Shown: in pieces, positions 7,185 through 13,855 of the stretch | Layout of the letters: each line of letters starts with the position of its first letter | How positions within the stretch are numbered: position 1 is the stretch's first letter | Assembly (NCBI GenBank): GCA_023299965.1 | Contig: JALZVN010000384.1 | Span: 1 to 13,923 of the forward strand | Length of the DNA: 13,923 nucleotides | From: Saprospiraceae bacterium | GTDB lineage: Bacteria; Bacteroidota; Bacteroidia; Chitinophagales; Saprospiraceae | Reading direction: 5' to 3' | The notes under the pieces: generated by a model | Seen by the model: the letters and a program-made list of their open reading frames with translations, nothing else | Database searches by the model: none | Told to the model about the DNA's origin: nothing | Translations under genes and position numbers: made by a program

Positions 7185-7535
7185 TTTTTTTTTGTACTTC
7201 CTTTTATAAGATCTTTCTTCCAAAGAATCTAGCTCAATCAATACCTTTGCGTATAACTCCTCTAATAATTTGGGATCCTTTTCTATTACCTTTAAAGTTG
7301 TGATAAAATCTGATTCTTCAATATCATATTTTTGATAAATCTGGTCATAATAGGCTTTAGCAATACTATCTTTTTGAGTAGACTTTTGATATTGTAAAGC
7401 GCCTTCGACGACATGAACGTCACATAAAATTTTGATGAGTACAGGTGCCTCTATAGGAATGGCATTGCTATTCTCTCCACAAGAGCAGCAAAGAACTAGA
7501 CTTAAAAAAAATAGATATTTCAAATTACTGGACAT
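7182..7535 (-). CDS. DUF4296 lipoprotein
   Basis: Small exported protein of 117 aa, function unknown. The N-terminus has a Lys, a hydrophobic stretch (about 7-17) and a cysteine cluster at 16-19 (CCSC). Cys19, followed by GENSN, is the likely lipidated residue, although the lipobox is not canonical. Residues about 26-110 fit DUF4296, a Bacteroidota-specific helical family whose first helix carries the pattern seen here as ILCDVHVVEGALQY. The C-terminus is very basic (SYKRKYKKK) and its lysine codons form an A9 run. The ATG lies 11 bases inside the end of the SixA-like gene, so the two are co-translated from one mRNA. Family assignment is by remembered pattern and is fairly sure. Confidence 0.8.
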   Translation of the reverse strand: MSSNLKYLFFLSLVLCCSCGENSNAIPIEAPVLIKILCDVHVVEGALQYQKSTQKDSIAKAYYDQIYQKYDIEESDFITTLKVIEKDPKLLEELYAKVLIELDSLEERSYKRKYKKK

Positions 7536-8022
7536 ACATTTTTGGGTAGATAAAGTCTACTCTTTTAGTGTTGGAGGTATCTAATTCCATCCAATTTTTA
7601 GCCGTAGATTCTAATATAATGACTCCACAAGTAGGAACGTTTTCAATAACATCCCCCTTAAAAGAGTTCCCTAAGAAGGTCATGGTTGGATTATGACCAA
7701 AAATTAAAGCGTATTTCACAGCTTCATCTAACATCGAAATAGCGTCCAATATATCTTCTTCACTAGCATGATACAAGCCACTCCTTGGTATTAGGTTTTG
7801 TTCAGAAATCCCCATTGTTTGCCTAAATACATTTGCTGTGTTAAGGGCGCGAACCGCGGTACTTGAAAGAATTAAATCCGGAACACCGTGTAATGTATTT
7901 ATTTTTTTTGCCATTATTGGGGCATCTCTAATCCCACGAGAATTTAAGGGTCTATCGTGGTCACCTAAGCTAGGTTCAGTCCAACTAGATTTTGCATGTC
8001 TTACAAGTCCAATTTTAAGCAT
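7525..8022 (-). CDS. SixA-like histidine phosphatase family protein
   Basis: Member of the histidine phosphatase (phosphoglycerate-mutase-like) superfamily, 165 aa, the usual SixA length. Signature residues are present: Arg8-His9 in LVRHAKS (nucleophile), Arg58 in SSTAVRALNTA, and His110 in FGHNPT. The DxDRPLN segment (DHDRPLN, 21-27) is typical of the SixA branch. The family removes phosphate from phosphohistidine in proteins (E. coli SixA acts on phosphotransfer proteins); the substrate here is unknown. The nearby kinase makes a signalling link tempting but unproven. It is first in a - strand operon with the DUF4296 gene and divergent from the SWIM gene. No clear TTTG/TAnnTTTG promoter is visible on its side of the intergenic region. 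Confidence 0.88.
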   Translation of the reverse strand: MLKIGLVRHAKSSWTEPSLGDHDRPLNSRGIRDAPIMAKKINTLHGVPDLILSSTAVRALNTANVFRQTMGISEQNLIPRSGLYHASEEDILDAISMLDEAVKYALIFGHNPTMTFLGNSFKGDVIENVPTCGVIILESTAKNWMELDTSNTKRVDFIYPKMYVQ

Positions 8023-8082
8023 TGCGATTTTTTATTGTTTTGGGAGTCTTGTACTTAAGACATTAAATTATTTATAATACAA

Positions 8083-8112
8083 CAATTCTCATTTGCCTTA
8101 AAATGAGCATTG
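8083..8112. repeat. Inverted repeat 1 in the divergent intergenic region
   Basis: CAATTCTCATTT (8083-8094) and AAATGAGCATTG (8101-8112) are inverted copies matching at 11 of 12 positions around a six-base loop. It lies between divergent genes, so it is not a terminator for either. It may be an operator or a leader hairpin. Confidence 0.65.
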
Positions 8113-8119
8113 CATCAAA

Positions 8120-8159
8120 AAATGCTAAACTAAAAAAATTAATTGCTGTTTTAGCATTT
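8120..8159. repeat. Inverted repeat 2 next to the SWIM-operon -7 box
   Basis: AAATGCTAAA (8120-8129) and TTTAGCATTT (8150-8159) are perfect 10-base inverted copies separated by 20 bases. The right arm ends ten bases before the candidate -7 box at 8170-8177, in the -10/-33 spacer region, where a bound repressor would block transcription. The AGCATT core also occurs in repeat 1 (8106-8111). Confidence 0.6.
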
Positions 8160-8169
8160 ATTAAACCCT

Positions 8170-8177
8170 TTATTTTG
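8170..8177 (+). promoter_or_regulatory. Candidate -7 element of the SWIM-rlmH operon
   Basis: TTATTTTG matches TAnnTTTG at 7 of 8 bases and equals the -7 box of the M23 gene. The -33 box is poor (TGTT at 8147-8150 at 19-base spacing). Transcription would begin near 8184, about 21 bases before the ATG at 8205. Confidence 0.4.
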
Positions 8178-8204
8178 AGTTAAATATTGTATTATTATGG
8201 AGAA

Positions 8205-9893
8205 ATGAGTTTTAGGCTAGCGTACATAGAAGTAAATATTGACAGTGACACATATGAGGTCGCTGAGAAATGTCTTGAACGTGGCGACCTTACAAACTAT
8301 TTCCAAGGAGAAAACAACAATTGGAATGCTATTATAAATTCCGGCAAAAACAATTTTGAAGTCGAAGCCAAAATCAAATCTGGTAATATCACCATGATTT
8401 CCTGCGATTGTGAAAAAAACAGCCTTGATTCACCTTGTGTACATAGTTCGATTCTTTTGATTCAATTAAGGAGAGATTCCTTACAAGAAAAGAAAGCAAC
8501 TCCAGAGAAACGTAAAACGCACAGTACCAAAATCAAAATATCCCATCTTTTAGATAAAGTAGAAAAGGAAAATCTCAAGCACTTTATATTACAGTACGCC
8601 AAAAAAAATCGAACCTTTGCAAATGAGTTAAAAGCTTTTCTTTCGCCAGCGGTGGCAGAATCTATTGATTCGTCTTACTACACCCAACTGGTACATTCGG
8701 CTATGCGTCTATCCCGAAAAAAAGATAATGACATTAGTGCTAAAGGAGCTGCCCATGTAAGAATCATCATGGAAGAACTATGGTTACAAAGCGAAGATAA
8801 AATTGCTTCCAAAAAATATACAGAATCTACCGCCATTTTAAAAGCCCTAAGCACCCAAATTCCTATTGTAATTGGCAAAGTGCTTAAACCTGAGCCCTTT
8901 ATCTTGCTCTTTGAAAAAACGCTTGCGGCCTTTGCTAATTTCCCAAAAACCATAGTAAGTCCCGACCTAGTTGATGATATATTCCTATTCCTAAATAACG
9001 AACTCCCTGTTAATCCTATAATGGAGAATAGATTGGACAAGGTATACTTAGAAACTCTTTTGGTACTAGCATATACTCAGGATAAAAAAACAAAACTCAA
9101 AGAGACTATCGAAACCATCAAATCTAATGGAAATAAATGGGGTAAAAAGGCTTATTTAAATCTAATCTTGTTTGAGCTCATGATCGCTCAACAGGAAGGC
9201 AATAAATTATTATTCAACACCATACTTAAAGAACACCTCTCACATCCGGACATCTTATTTCATGCCTTGAAGGATGCTGCAGAGCAAAAAAGGTGGGACC
9301 AAGTCAAAAAGTTTGCAGATGTTGGACTGGAACAAAATTTTAACAGCAGTTTAAATCAAGTCCTCCAGCAGTACCTATACCAAGTTGCCTTGGAAACAAA
9401 TCATCTAGAGGATGCAGAAAAATATGGTGAAATTCTATTTTTACTTACCTACGATATCCAATATTTAGATCAACTACTTGATAACATCAAACCCAATAAG
9501 CAAAAGGTTTATTTAGAAAAACTCATTAACACTATTGAAAACGAAGGCTTTCATACACTACAGAAGGATGCTGTTGCTGATATCTATCTAAGACTAGAAG
9601 ATATAGACGCTCTAATAACGTATATCAAAAAAATAAAGTCCCTCGATCTACTTAATAAAATCATGCCGCTTTTATTGACGGAGCATAGCAAACAAGTAAA
9701 AAAAACCTATTTGTTTTTAATCAAGGATTATCTAGCTTATCATTTAGGACCTGTACCCACACAGAAGGTTAGAATGATATTACTGCGACTTCGCAAGTCT
9801 GGCGCGCACGATATCGTTCACTATATTACAGACCATCTTATGAAGGAATTTCCTGAAAGAGCAGCACTGCAAGAAGAATTAGAATTATTGTAG
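8205..9893 (+). CDS. Stand-alone SWIM zinc-finger protein with helical C-terminus
   Basis: Predicted cytoplasmic protein, 562 aa from the ATG at 8205. The frame is open from a TTG at 8187, but the ATG has GGAG a few bases upstream and begins the conserved-looking MSFRLAYIEV. Numbered from this ATG, Cys67, Cys69, Cys78 and His80 (CDC-x8-CVH) form a SWIM zinc finger, a fold used for DNA or protein binding. The N-terminal 60 residues are the strand-rich platform that usually precedes SWIM. From about 100 on, the protein is almost wholly helical, with many Leu/Lys-rich helices suggestive of TPR-like solenoid repeats. No helicase motif is present, unlike SWIM proteins fused to SNF2 helicases. No signal peptide is seen. 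It leads a tight operon with rlmH, rhomboid and NUDIX genes. Its role is unknown. Confidence 0.82.
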   Translation: MSFRLAYIEVNIDSDTYEVAEKCLERGDLTNYFQGENNNWNAIINSGKNNFEVEAKIKSGNITMISCDCEKNSLDSPCVHSSILLIQLRRDSLQEKKATPEKRKTHSTKIKISHLLDKVEKENLKHFILQYAKKNRTFANELKAFLSPAVAESIDSSYYTQLVHSAMRLSRKKDNDISAKGAAHVRIIMEELWLQSEDKIASKKYTESTAILKALSTQIPIVIGKVLKPEPFILLFEKTLAAFANFPKTIVSPDLVDDIFLFLNNELPVNPIMENRLDKVYLETLLVLAYTQDKKTKLKETIETIKSNGNKWGKKAYLNLILFELMIAQQEGNKLLFNTILKEHLSHPDILFHALKDAAEQKRWDQVKKFADVGLEQNFNSSLNQVLQQYLYQVALETNHLEDAEKYGEILFLLTYDIQYLDQLLDNIKPNKQKVYLEKLINTIENEGFHTLQKDAVADIYLRLEDIDALITYIKKIKSLDLLNKIMPLLLTEHSKQVKKTYLFLIKDYLAYHLGPVPTQKVRMILLRLRKSGAHDIVHYITDHLMKEFPERAALQEELELL

Positions 9894-9898
9894 CTTTG
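9891..9898 (+). promoter_or_regulatory. Possible internal -7 box overlapping the SWIM stop codon
   Basis: TAGCTTTG fits TAnnTTTG exactly and begins with the TAG stop of the SWIM gene. Six bases separate it from the rlmH ATG at 9904, so the transcript would be leaderless or nearly so. No TTTG lies 19-21 bases upstream, which weakens the case. Confidence 0.3.
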
Positions 9899-9903
9899 CC
9901 GGC

Positions 9904-10377
9904 ATGAAATATGAACTTTGGTGGATAGGAAAAACCAATGCTGCCTATCTAAAAGAAGGAATAGACGTGTACACCAAACGACTATCAAAGTATACCAACT
10001 TTGCCATCAAAGAATTGCCAGATGTCAAAAACGCCAAAAGCTTATCCCATAAAGAACTCAAATTAAAAGAAGGAAAAGAGCTCATAAAGAGACTTGAAGC
10101 CAAAGACTACGTCATACTATTGGACGAAAATGGAAAATCACACACTTCAGTCGGTTTTGCCAAATACATTGAAAAAATGCAATCCGCCAGCTACAGCAAA
10201 GTGATTTTTATTATTGGAGGAGCATTTGGCTTTTCAACAGATGTATATCAGAGGGCACAAGGCAAAATAGCGCTTTCAGAAATGACCTTTTCGCATCAAA
10301 TGGTGCGTATGATCTTCGTCGAACAATTTTATAGAGCATTTAGTATAAATAATAACGAACCCTATCATCATCAATAA
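9904..10377 (+). CDS. rlmH: 23S rRNA (pseudouridine(1915)-N(3))-methyltransferase RlmH
   Basis: SPOUT-class methyltransferase that uses S-adenosylmethionine to methylate N3 of pseudouridine 1915 in helix 69 of 23S rRNA on assembled ribosomes. The 157 aa length is that of the family. Diagnostic segments are KYELWWIGKTN at the N-terminus, LLDENGK (72-78), the SAM-binding knot loop IIGGAFGF (103-110) and the conserved C-terminal block SEMTFSHQMVRMIFVEQFYRA followed by NNNEPYHHQ. The ending on PYHHQ is close to the usual PYH plus one or two residues, so the protein is complete. The gene starts 10 bases after the SWIM gene and is followed nine bases later by the rhomboid gene. It is a single-copy housekeeping gene and a good phylogenetic marker for this window. 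Confidence 0.97.
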   Translation: MKYELWWIGKTNAAYLKEGIDVYTKRLSKYTNFAIKELPDVKNAKSLSHKELKLKEGKELIKRLEAKDYVILLDENGKSHTSVGFAKYIEKMQSASYSKVIFIIGGAFGFSTDVYQRAQGKIALSEMTFSHQMVRMIFVEQFYRAFSINNNEPYHHQ

Positions 10378-10386
10378 AGTATAGTC

Positions 10387-11064
10387 ATGTTAGATTTTTT
10401 TCTGAGCGCCCCGATTACGGGCATAACCATTGCGGTCACTTGTCTTATTTCTTACTTAGCTTTCCAGAATAGAGAACTATTGGATAAGCTTATTTTCCAT
10501 CCCTACACAGTGTCTCGAGAATCTTCTGAGAAGGTAAGATTTCTTACCAATGGTTTTATCCATGCAGATTTTATGCACCTAGGGATCAACATGTTTGTTT
10601 TGTATATGTTTGGAGGTTTTGCTGAAAGAACATTCAATCAGATTTTTGATCCCACGATGGGCAGGATATTTTACATCATCTTATATTTTGGCGCTATCAT
10701 AGTAGCGTGCATACCTGCGTATATGAAACATAAAAACAATTCATATTATAGGTCTTTAGGAGCTTCTGGTGGTACTTCAGCAGTTATTTTAGCCTATTGC
10801 TTATTCCTACCATGGGAATATCTATATCTAATGGCTATACTCCCAATACCAGCTATCGTATTTGCTGTTGGGTATCTTTGGTATAGTTCACATATGAGTA
10901 ATAAAGCTTCTGACAATATCGCACATGATGCGCACTTAGGAGGCGCTGTTTTTGGTCTCTTTTTTACTATGATCATTATAGTAGCGTTTGCACCTGATAT
11001 CCTGCCTAATTTGCTGGACGGATTATTACAAGGTCCACACATGCCTTCTGGACTTGGCTTCTAA
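10387..11064 (+). CDS. Rhomboid family intramembrane serine protease
   Basis: Polytopic inner-membrane protease of 225 aa with about six membrane helices. It should cleave transmembrane substrates within the bilayer. The catalytic dyad is present: Ser127 in LGASGG (GxSG motif) and His183 in AHDAHLGGAVFG. The conserved HxxxxHxxxN region before it is HADFMHLGIN (His59, His64, Asn68), which helps form the oxyanion hole. The helix carrying His183 also has the GGAxxG packing motif. No soluble domain is fused to it. The substrate is unknown. It sits between rlmH and the NUDIX gene with gaps of 9 and 11 bases, so it is surely co-transcribed, though the functions are not obviously linked. Confidence 0.93.
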   Translation: MLDFFLSAPITGITIAVTCLISYLAFQNRELLDKLIFHPYTVSRESSEKVRFLTNGFIHADFMHLGINMFVLYMFGGFAERTFNQIFDPTMGRIFYIILYFGAIIVACIPAYMKHKNNSYYRSLGASGGTSAVILAYCLFLPWEYLYLMAILPIPAIVFAVGYLWYSSHMSNKASDNIAHDAHLGGAVFGLFFTMIIIVAFAPDILPNLLDGLLQGPHMPSGLGF

Positions 11065-11075
11065 AACATAAAAAA

Positions 11076-11639
11076 ATGTCTACAGATCTAAATAAAAACC
11101 CATGGAAGACACTCCAATCCGAAGTTCGATATGAGAACCCATGGATTCAAATAACACATCGCGATGTACTCAATCCAGCTGGAGGACCCGGTATCTATGG
11201 TGTAGTACATTTCAAGAATACCGCTATTGGTATTTTACCATTAGACGAAGACTACAATACTTGGATCGTCGGTCAATATAGATATACCTTAGAAGAATAC
11301 AGTTGGGAGATACCAGAAGGAGGAGGCATTATCGGCACAGCACCGCTATTAGCTGCGCAACGGGAGCTCAAAGAAGAGACAGGCATCATAGCATCCAAAT
11401 GGACCCAAATCTTAGAGCTAAACACCTCCAACAGCGTTACCGATGAATATGGCGTTGCTTATGTTGCGCAAGGATTAACCTTTGGAGAATCCGAACCTGA
11501 AGACACAGAAGAACTTATCGTCAAGAAGATTCCGTTTGCAGAGTTATATCAGATGGCTATGGAGGGCAAAGTGAAAGACGCCTTGAGTATGGTTACCATT
11601 TTTAAGGCAAAGTTGTTGATGGATGAAGGGAAGATATAA
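11076..11639 (+). CDS. NUDIX hydrolase, ADP-ribose pyrophosphatase-like
   Basis: Cytosolic hydrolase of 187 aa, probably splitting ADP-ribose or a related nucleoside diphosphate sugar to nucleotide and sugar phosphate. The strand pair before the box (TWIVGQYRYTLEEYSWEIPEG) is typical of the NudF/ADPRase branch. The Nudix box runs from Gly82 to Ile104: G-x5-T-x7-RELKEETGI. The metal-binding REL-x-EE core (Arg96, Glu97, Glu100, Glu101) is intact, but the first Glu of GX5E is Thr88. From memory, relatives in Bacteroidota carry GT at this place too, so it is likely a subfamily trait. The gene is last in the SWIM-rlmH operon. Substrate choice cannot be fixed from sequence. Confidence 0.9.
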   Translation: MSTDLNKNPWKTLQSEVRYENPWIQITHRDVLNPAGGPGIYGVVHFKNTAIGILPLDEDYNTWIVGQYRYTLEEYSWEIPEGGGIIGTAPLLAAQRELKEETGIIASKWTQILELNTSNSVTDEYGVAYVAQGLTFGESEPEDTEELIVKKIPFAELYQMAMEGKVKDALSMVTIFKAKLLMDEGKI

Positions 11640-11655
11640 TTTTCAATTGAAAATT
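11638..11655. repeat. 18-base perfect palindrome at the NUDIX stop codon
   Basis: AATTTTCAATTGAAAATT is a perfect palindrome that begins within the TAA stop codon (11637-11639). It may help end + strand transcripts or be a leftover of the CAATTTTCAATT-type intergenic repeats that I recall from Bacteroidota genomes. It cannot form a conventional loop without opening its centre. Confidence 0.4.
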
Positions 11656-11690
11656 GAGAGTGGAAAACGCAATCAATGTAGAATGTGAAA

Positions 11691-11711
11691 TTTTTAATGC
11701 GTAATTAAAAA
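11691..11711. terminator. AT-only hairpin between convergent operons
   Basis: TTTTTAAT (11691-11698) and ATTAAAAA (11704-11711) are perfect 8-base arms around GCGTA. It lies between the convergent NUDIX and symporter genes, a natural place for a bidirectional terminator. The stem is all A-T, so it is weak on its own. Confidence 0.35.
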
Positions 11712-11728
11712 GACTGTAAAATTAACGC

Positions 11729-13072
11729 TTATTGTAATTTTAAGTCCGCCTCTTTAAATTTCAAGAATATAAGCATTCCCATTACTGAAAACACTAAAGC
11801 TGCAAGAACACTGTAGCGAACTCCTGCGGGATTATCAATACTCTTACCTAGAAGCAAGAAAGATGGAAAGATCAAATTGGCTAAAGAAATTCCTATCTTC
11901 ATCATGAAATTTCTAGCTCCATAAAATATTGCTGCTTGGGATTGACCCGTCTTAGCTTCTTCTTCGTTCACTATATCTGCGATAATGACATTAGGCAGGA
12001 TACCGAATACTGCAAGTGCGTAGGCTGTGAGAACAATGAGCCCCATAAATACTTGATTGATATCAATCCCTAAAGTAGGTAAGAAAAAAATAGAAGCGAA
12101 AATGAAGATAAAAACCACGAAGCCAGATATCATCAATGGCTTCTTCCCTACTCTTTTATTCAAAACTGAAATCACAAAATAGAAAGGAAAACTCAACAGG
12201 AAAGATAATTGCAAAAACTCACTTGCCTTTTCCTTTTCCATTCCAAATAGTAGCGTTACAAAATAGACCATACCTAATTGTATAAAAGTCAGCGCTAACC
12301 AATAGAACAAATCAGAAATCACAAAAAATGTAAAGTTAGTATGCTTGGACACTCCACTCAAAGCGTCCCTCAGTGAAGGGGCCTCGTTGTTTTGTAAGGC
12401 ATATTTATTCTCGTTTAAAAATAAAATAGGAATTAGCATTAATACAAAAGACAATATCGCAAAAGCAGCGATTACGATTTGAAAAGATGCTGTAGCCGAA
12501 TAAGTCTTTTCTAGAATTCCTTGAAATAGATATACTTGAGACCCTAAGATTAATCCAAAGGCAAAGGCCACAGAAATAAACATGCTGATCTTCAACCGAT
12601 CATCTGGATGATGTCCTAGTTCACTGATAAGAGCTGTATAGGGAATCAAATAGCCGGTAAAAGAAACATAATAAATCACTATCGTTAGGACTAACCATAA
12701 CGCATTGATCACTAGAGAATCGCCTATGGGCATAAAGACCAGAAATGAAAACAAAACAAATGGCAGGACACTTAAGGCCATCAACTTTTTGCGTTTCCCA
12801 TTTGGAGCCCTAGACTTATCGGAAAAGGATGCTATCAGCGGGTCGGTAAACCCATCCAAAATACGCCCTCCAAATCCAATAATTCCTATCAATGTCAAAC
12901 CAATCAATATAGAACCCCCAGGTATAAACTCAGGAAATGCAGCGCCAGAAGCATCCTCCGGAGGGGCATAGAAGTAAACCAATACATTTCCTACCGCAAA
13001 ACTAGCCAGTGCCCACCCAAACTGACCAAGTGCATATATAATTAATTGTCCTAAAGGTGGGCGTGGCTTCAT
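11729..13072 (-). CDS. MFS transporter, GPH (MelB-like) sugar:cation symporter family
   Basis: Inner-membrane transporter of 447 aa with about twelve membrane helices. The GPH (glycoside-pentoside-hexuronide) branch of the major facilitator superfamily is indicated by the RILDGFTDPLIASFSDKS segment (Asp73 and Asp77 of DGxxDP, the cation-site region of helix 2), the basic loop NGKRKK (91-96), and the YLIPYTALISELGHHPDDR segment before the next helices. GPH proteins carry sugars or other small solutes with Na+, H+ or Li+; the substrate here is unknown. An acidic/Ala-rich loop (APPEDASGAAFPEF) follows the first helix. The ATG is three bases after the stop of the enoyl-CoA hydratase gene, so they form one operon. 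No sugar-degrading enzyme is adjacent. Confidence 0.88.
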   Translation of the reverse strand: MKPRPPLGQLIIYALGQFGWALASFAVGNVLVYFYAPPEDASGAAFPEFIPGGSILIGLTLIGIIGFGGRILDGFTDPLIASFSDKSRAPNGKRKKLMALSVLPFVLFSFLVFMPIGDSLVINALWLVLTIVIYYVSFTGYLIPYTALISELGHHPDDRLKISMFISVAFAFGLILGSQVYLFQGILEKTYSATASFQIVIAAFAILSFVLMLIPILFLNENKYALQNNEAPSLRDALSGVSKHTNFTFFVISDLFYWLALTFIQLGMVYFVTLLFGMEKEKASEFLQLSFLLSFPFYFVISVLNKRVGKKPLMISGFVVFIFIFASIFFLPTLGIDINQVFMGLIVLTAYALAVFGILPNVIIADIVNEEEAKTGQSQAAIFYGARNFMMKIGISLANLIFPSFLLLGKSIDNPAGVRYSVLAALVFSVMGMLIFLKFKEADLKLQ

Positions 13073-13075
13073 AGA

Positions 13076-13855
13076 TTAAGCACCTTTAAAATTAGCAGGT
13101 CGCTTCTCTACAAAAGCACTCGCTCCTTCGACGAAATCTTCCGTCGCGGCGCATAAGCCAAAACCATTTACCTCCGTTGTATAGCCGTCTTTAGTCTTTT
13201 CAAAATAATCGTTTACCGTAGTGATCATTTGCGCTACTGCGAATGGTCCTTTAGTACTGATTTTGGTCAAAATTTCAATTGACTTGTCTACTTCTTCTCC
13301 ATGAGGGACTACATGATTCACTAGACCCAGCTTGTGCGCTTCGTCTGCTTTTATCATATCCCCTGTTAGTAGTAACTCCATGGCTTTCCCTTTACCAATA
13401 TACTGAACGAGTCTTTGTGAACCGCCATATCCAGTAATGATTCCCAAATTTACTTCGGGCTGCCCAAACCGTGCTTTCTCAGATGCCACACGCATATGGC
13501 AAGCCATTGCCAATTCATTTCCACCACCAAGTGAAAACCCATTGATAGCTGCAATAACCGGCTTATTTAAGTTTTCTATTTTGAAGAATATATCTTGACC
13601 TCGCTTTGATAAAGCGGAAGCAGTACTTGCATCCAACCCTCCAAATTCTTTAATGTCTGCTCCTGCTGCAAATGCTTTTTCGCCAGATCCCGTTATAACT
13701 ATCCCTGCAACGCTTTTATCGCTTCTCACAGCAGTGAAATAAGCATCTAATTCATCAAACACAAACCTATTCAATGCATTCATTGCCTTTTCTCTATTGA
13801 TACTGACGACAGCGATATTATCTCTTTGTTCTATGATTAAATTCTTGTACTCCAT
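13076..13855 (-). CDS. Enoyl-CoA hydratase / crotonase family
   Basis: Probably adds water to short-chain 2-enoyl-CoA in fatty-acid or butanoate metabolism. I start it at the ATG at 13855 (259 aa); the frame also has a TTG three codons upstream. Numbered from this ATG, the two catalytic glutamates of crotonases are Glu114 (LGGGNELAMAC) and Glu134 (FGQPEVNLGI). They are 20 residues apart as in rat hydratase (Glu144/Glu164), so hydratase activity is favoured over other crotonase reactions. The oxyanion hole comes from AFAAGADIKEF (about 62-72) and Gly111. Thr replaces the common Pro in LGIITGYGGSQRL, a mild change. Length is normal and the C-terminal EKRPANFKG segment is intact. It is first in an operon with the symporter. 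The exact chain-length preference is unknown. Confidence 0.92.
   Translation of the reverse strand: MEYKNLIIEQRDNIAVVSINREKAMNALNRFVFDELDAYFTAVRSDKSVAGIVITGSGEKAFAAGADIKEFGGLDASTASALSKRGQDIFFKIENLNKPVIAAINGFSLGGGNELAMACHMRVASEKARFGQPEVNLGIITGYGGSQRLVQYIGKGKAMELLLTGDMIKADEAHKLGLVNHVVPHGEEVDKSIEILTKISTKGPFAVAQMITTVNDYFEKTKDGYTTEVNGFGLCAATEDFVEGASAFVEKRPANFKGA

Noticed and set aside
8678..9040. 120-codon - strand frame opposite the SWIM gene
   Set aside because: It lies antisense to a continuous 562-codon gene and its translation shows only composition-driven Ser/Leu runs.
12705..12971. 88-codon + strand frame opposite the symporter gene
   Set aside because: It is antisense to membrane helices of a complete transporter; the Pro/Ile-rich translation is an artefact of that coding.
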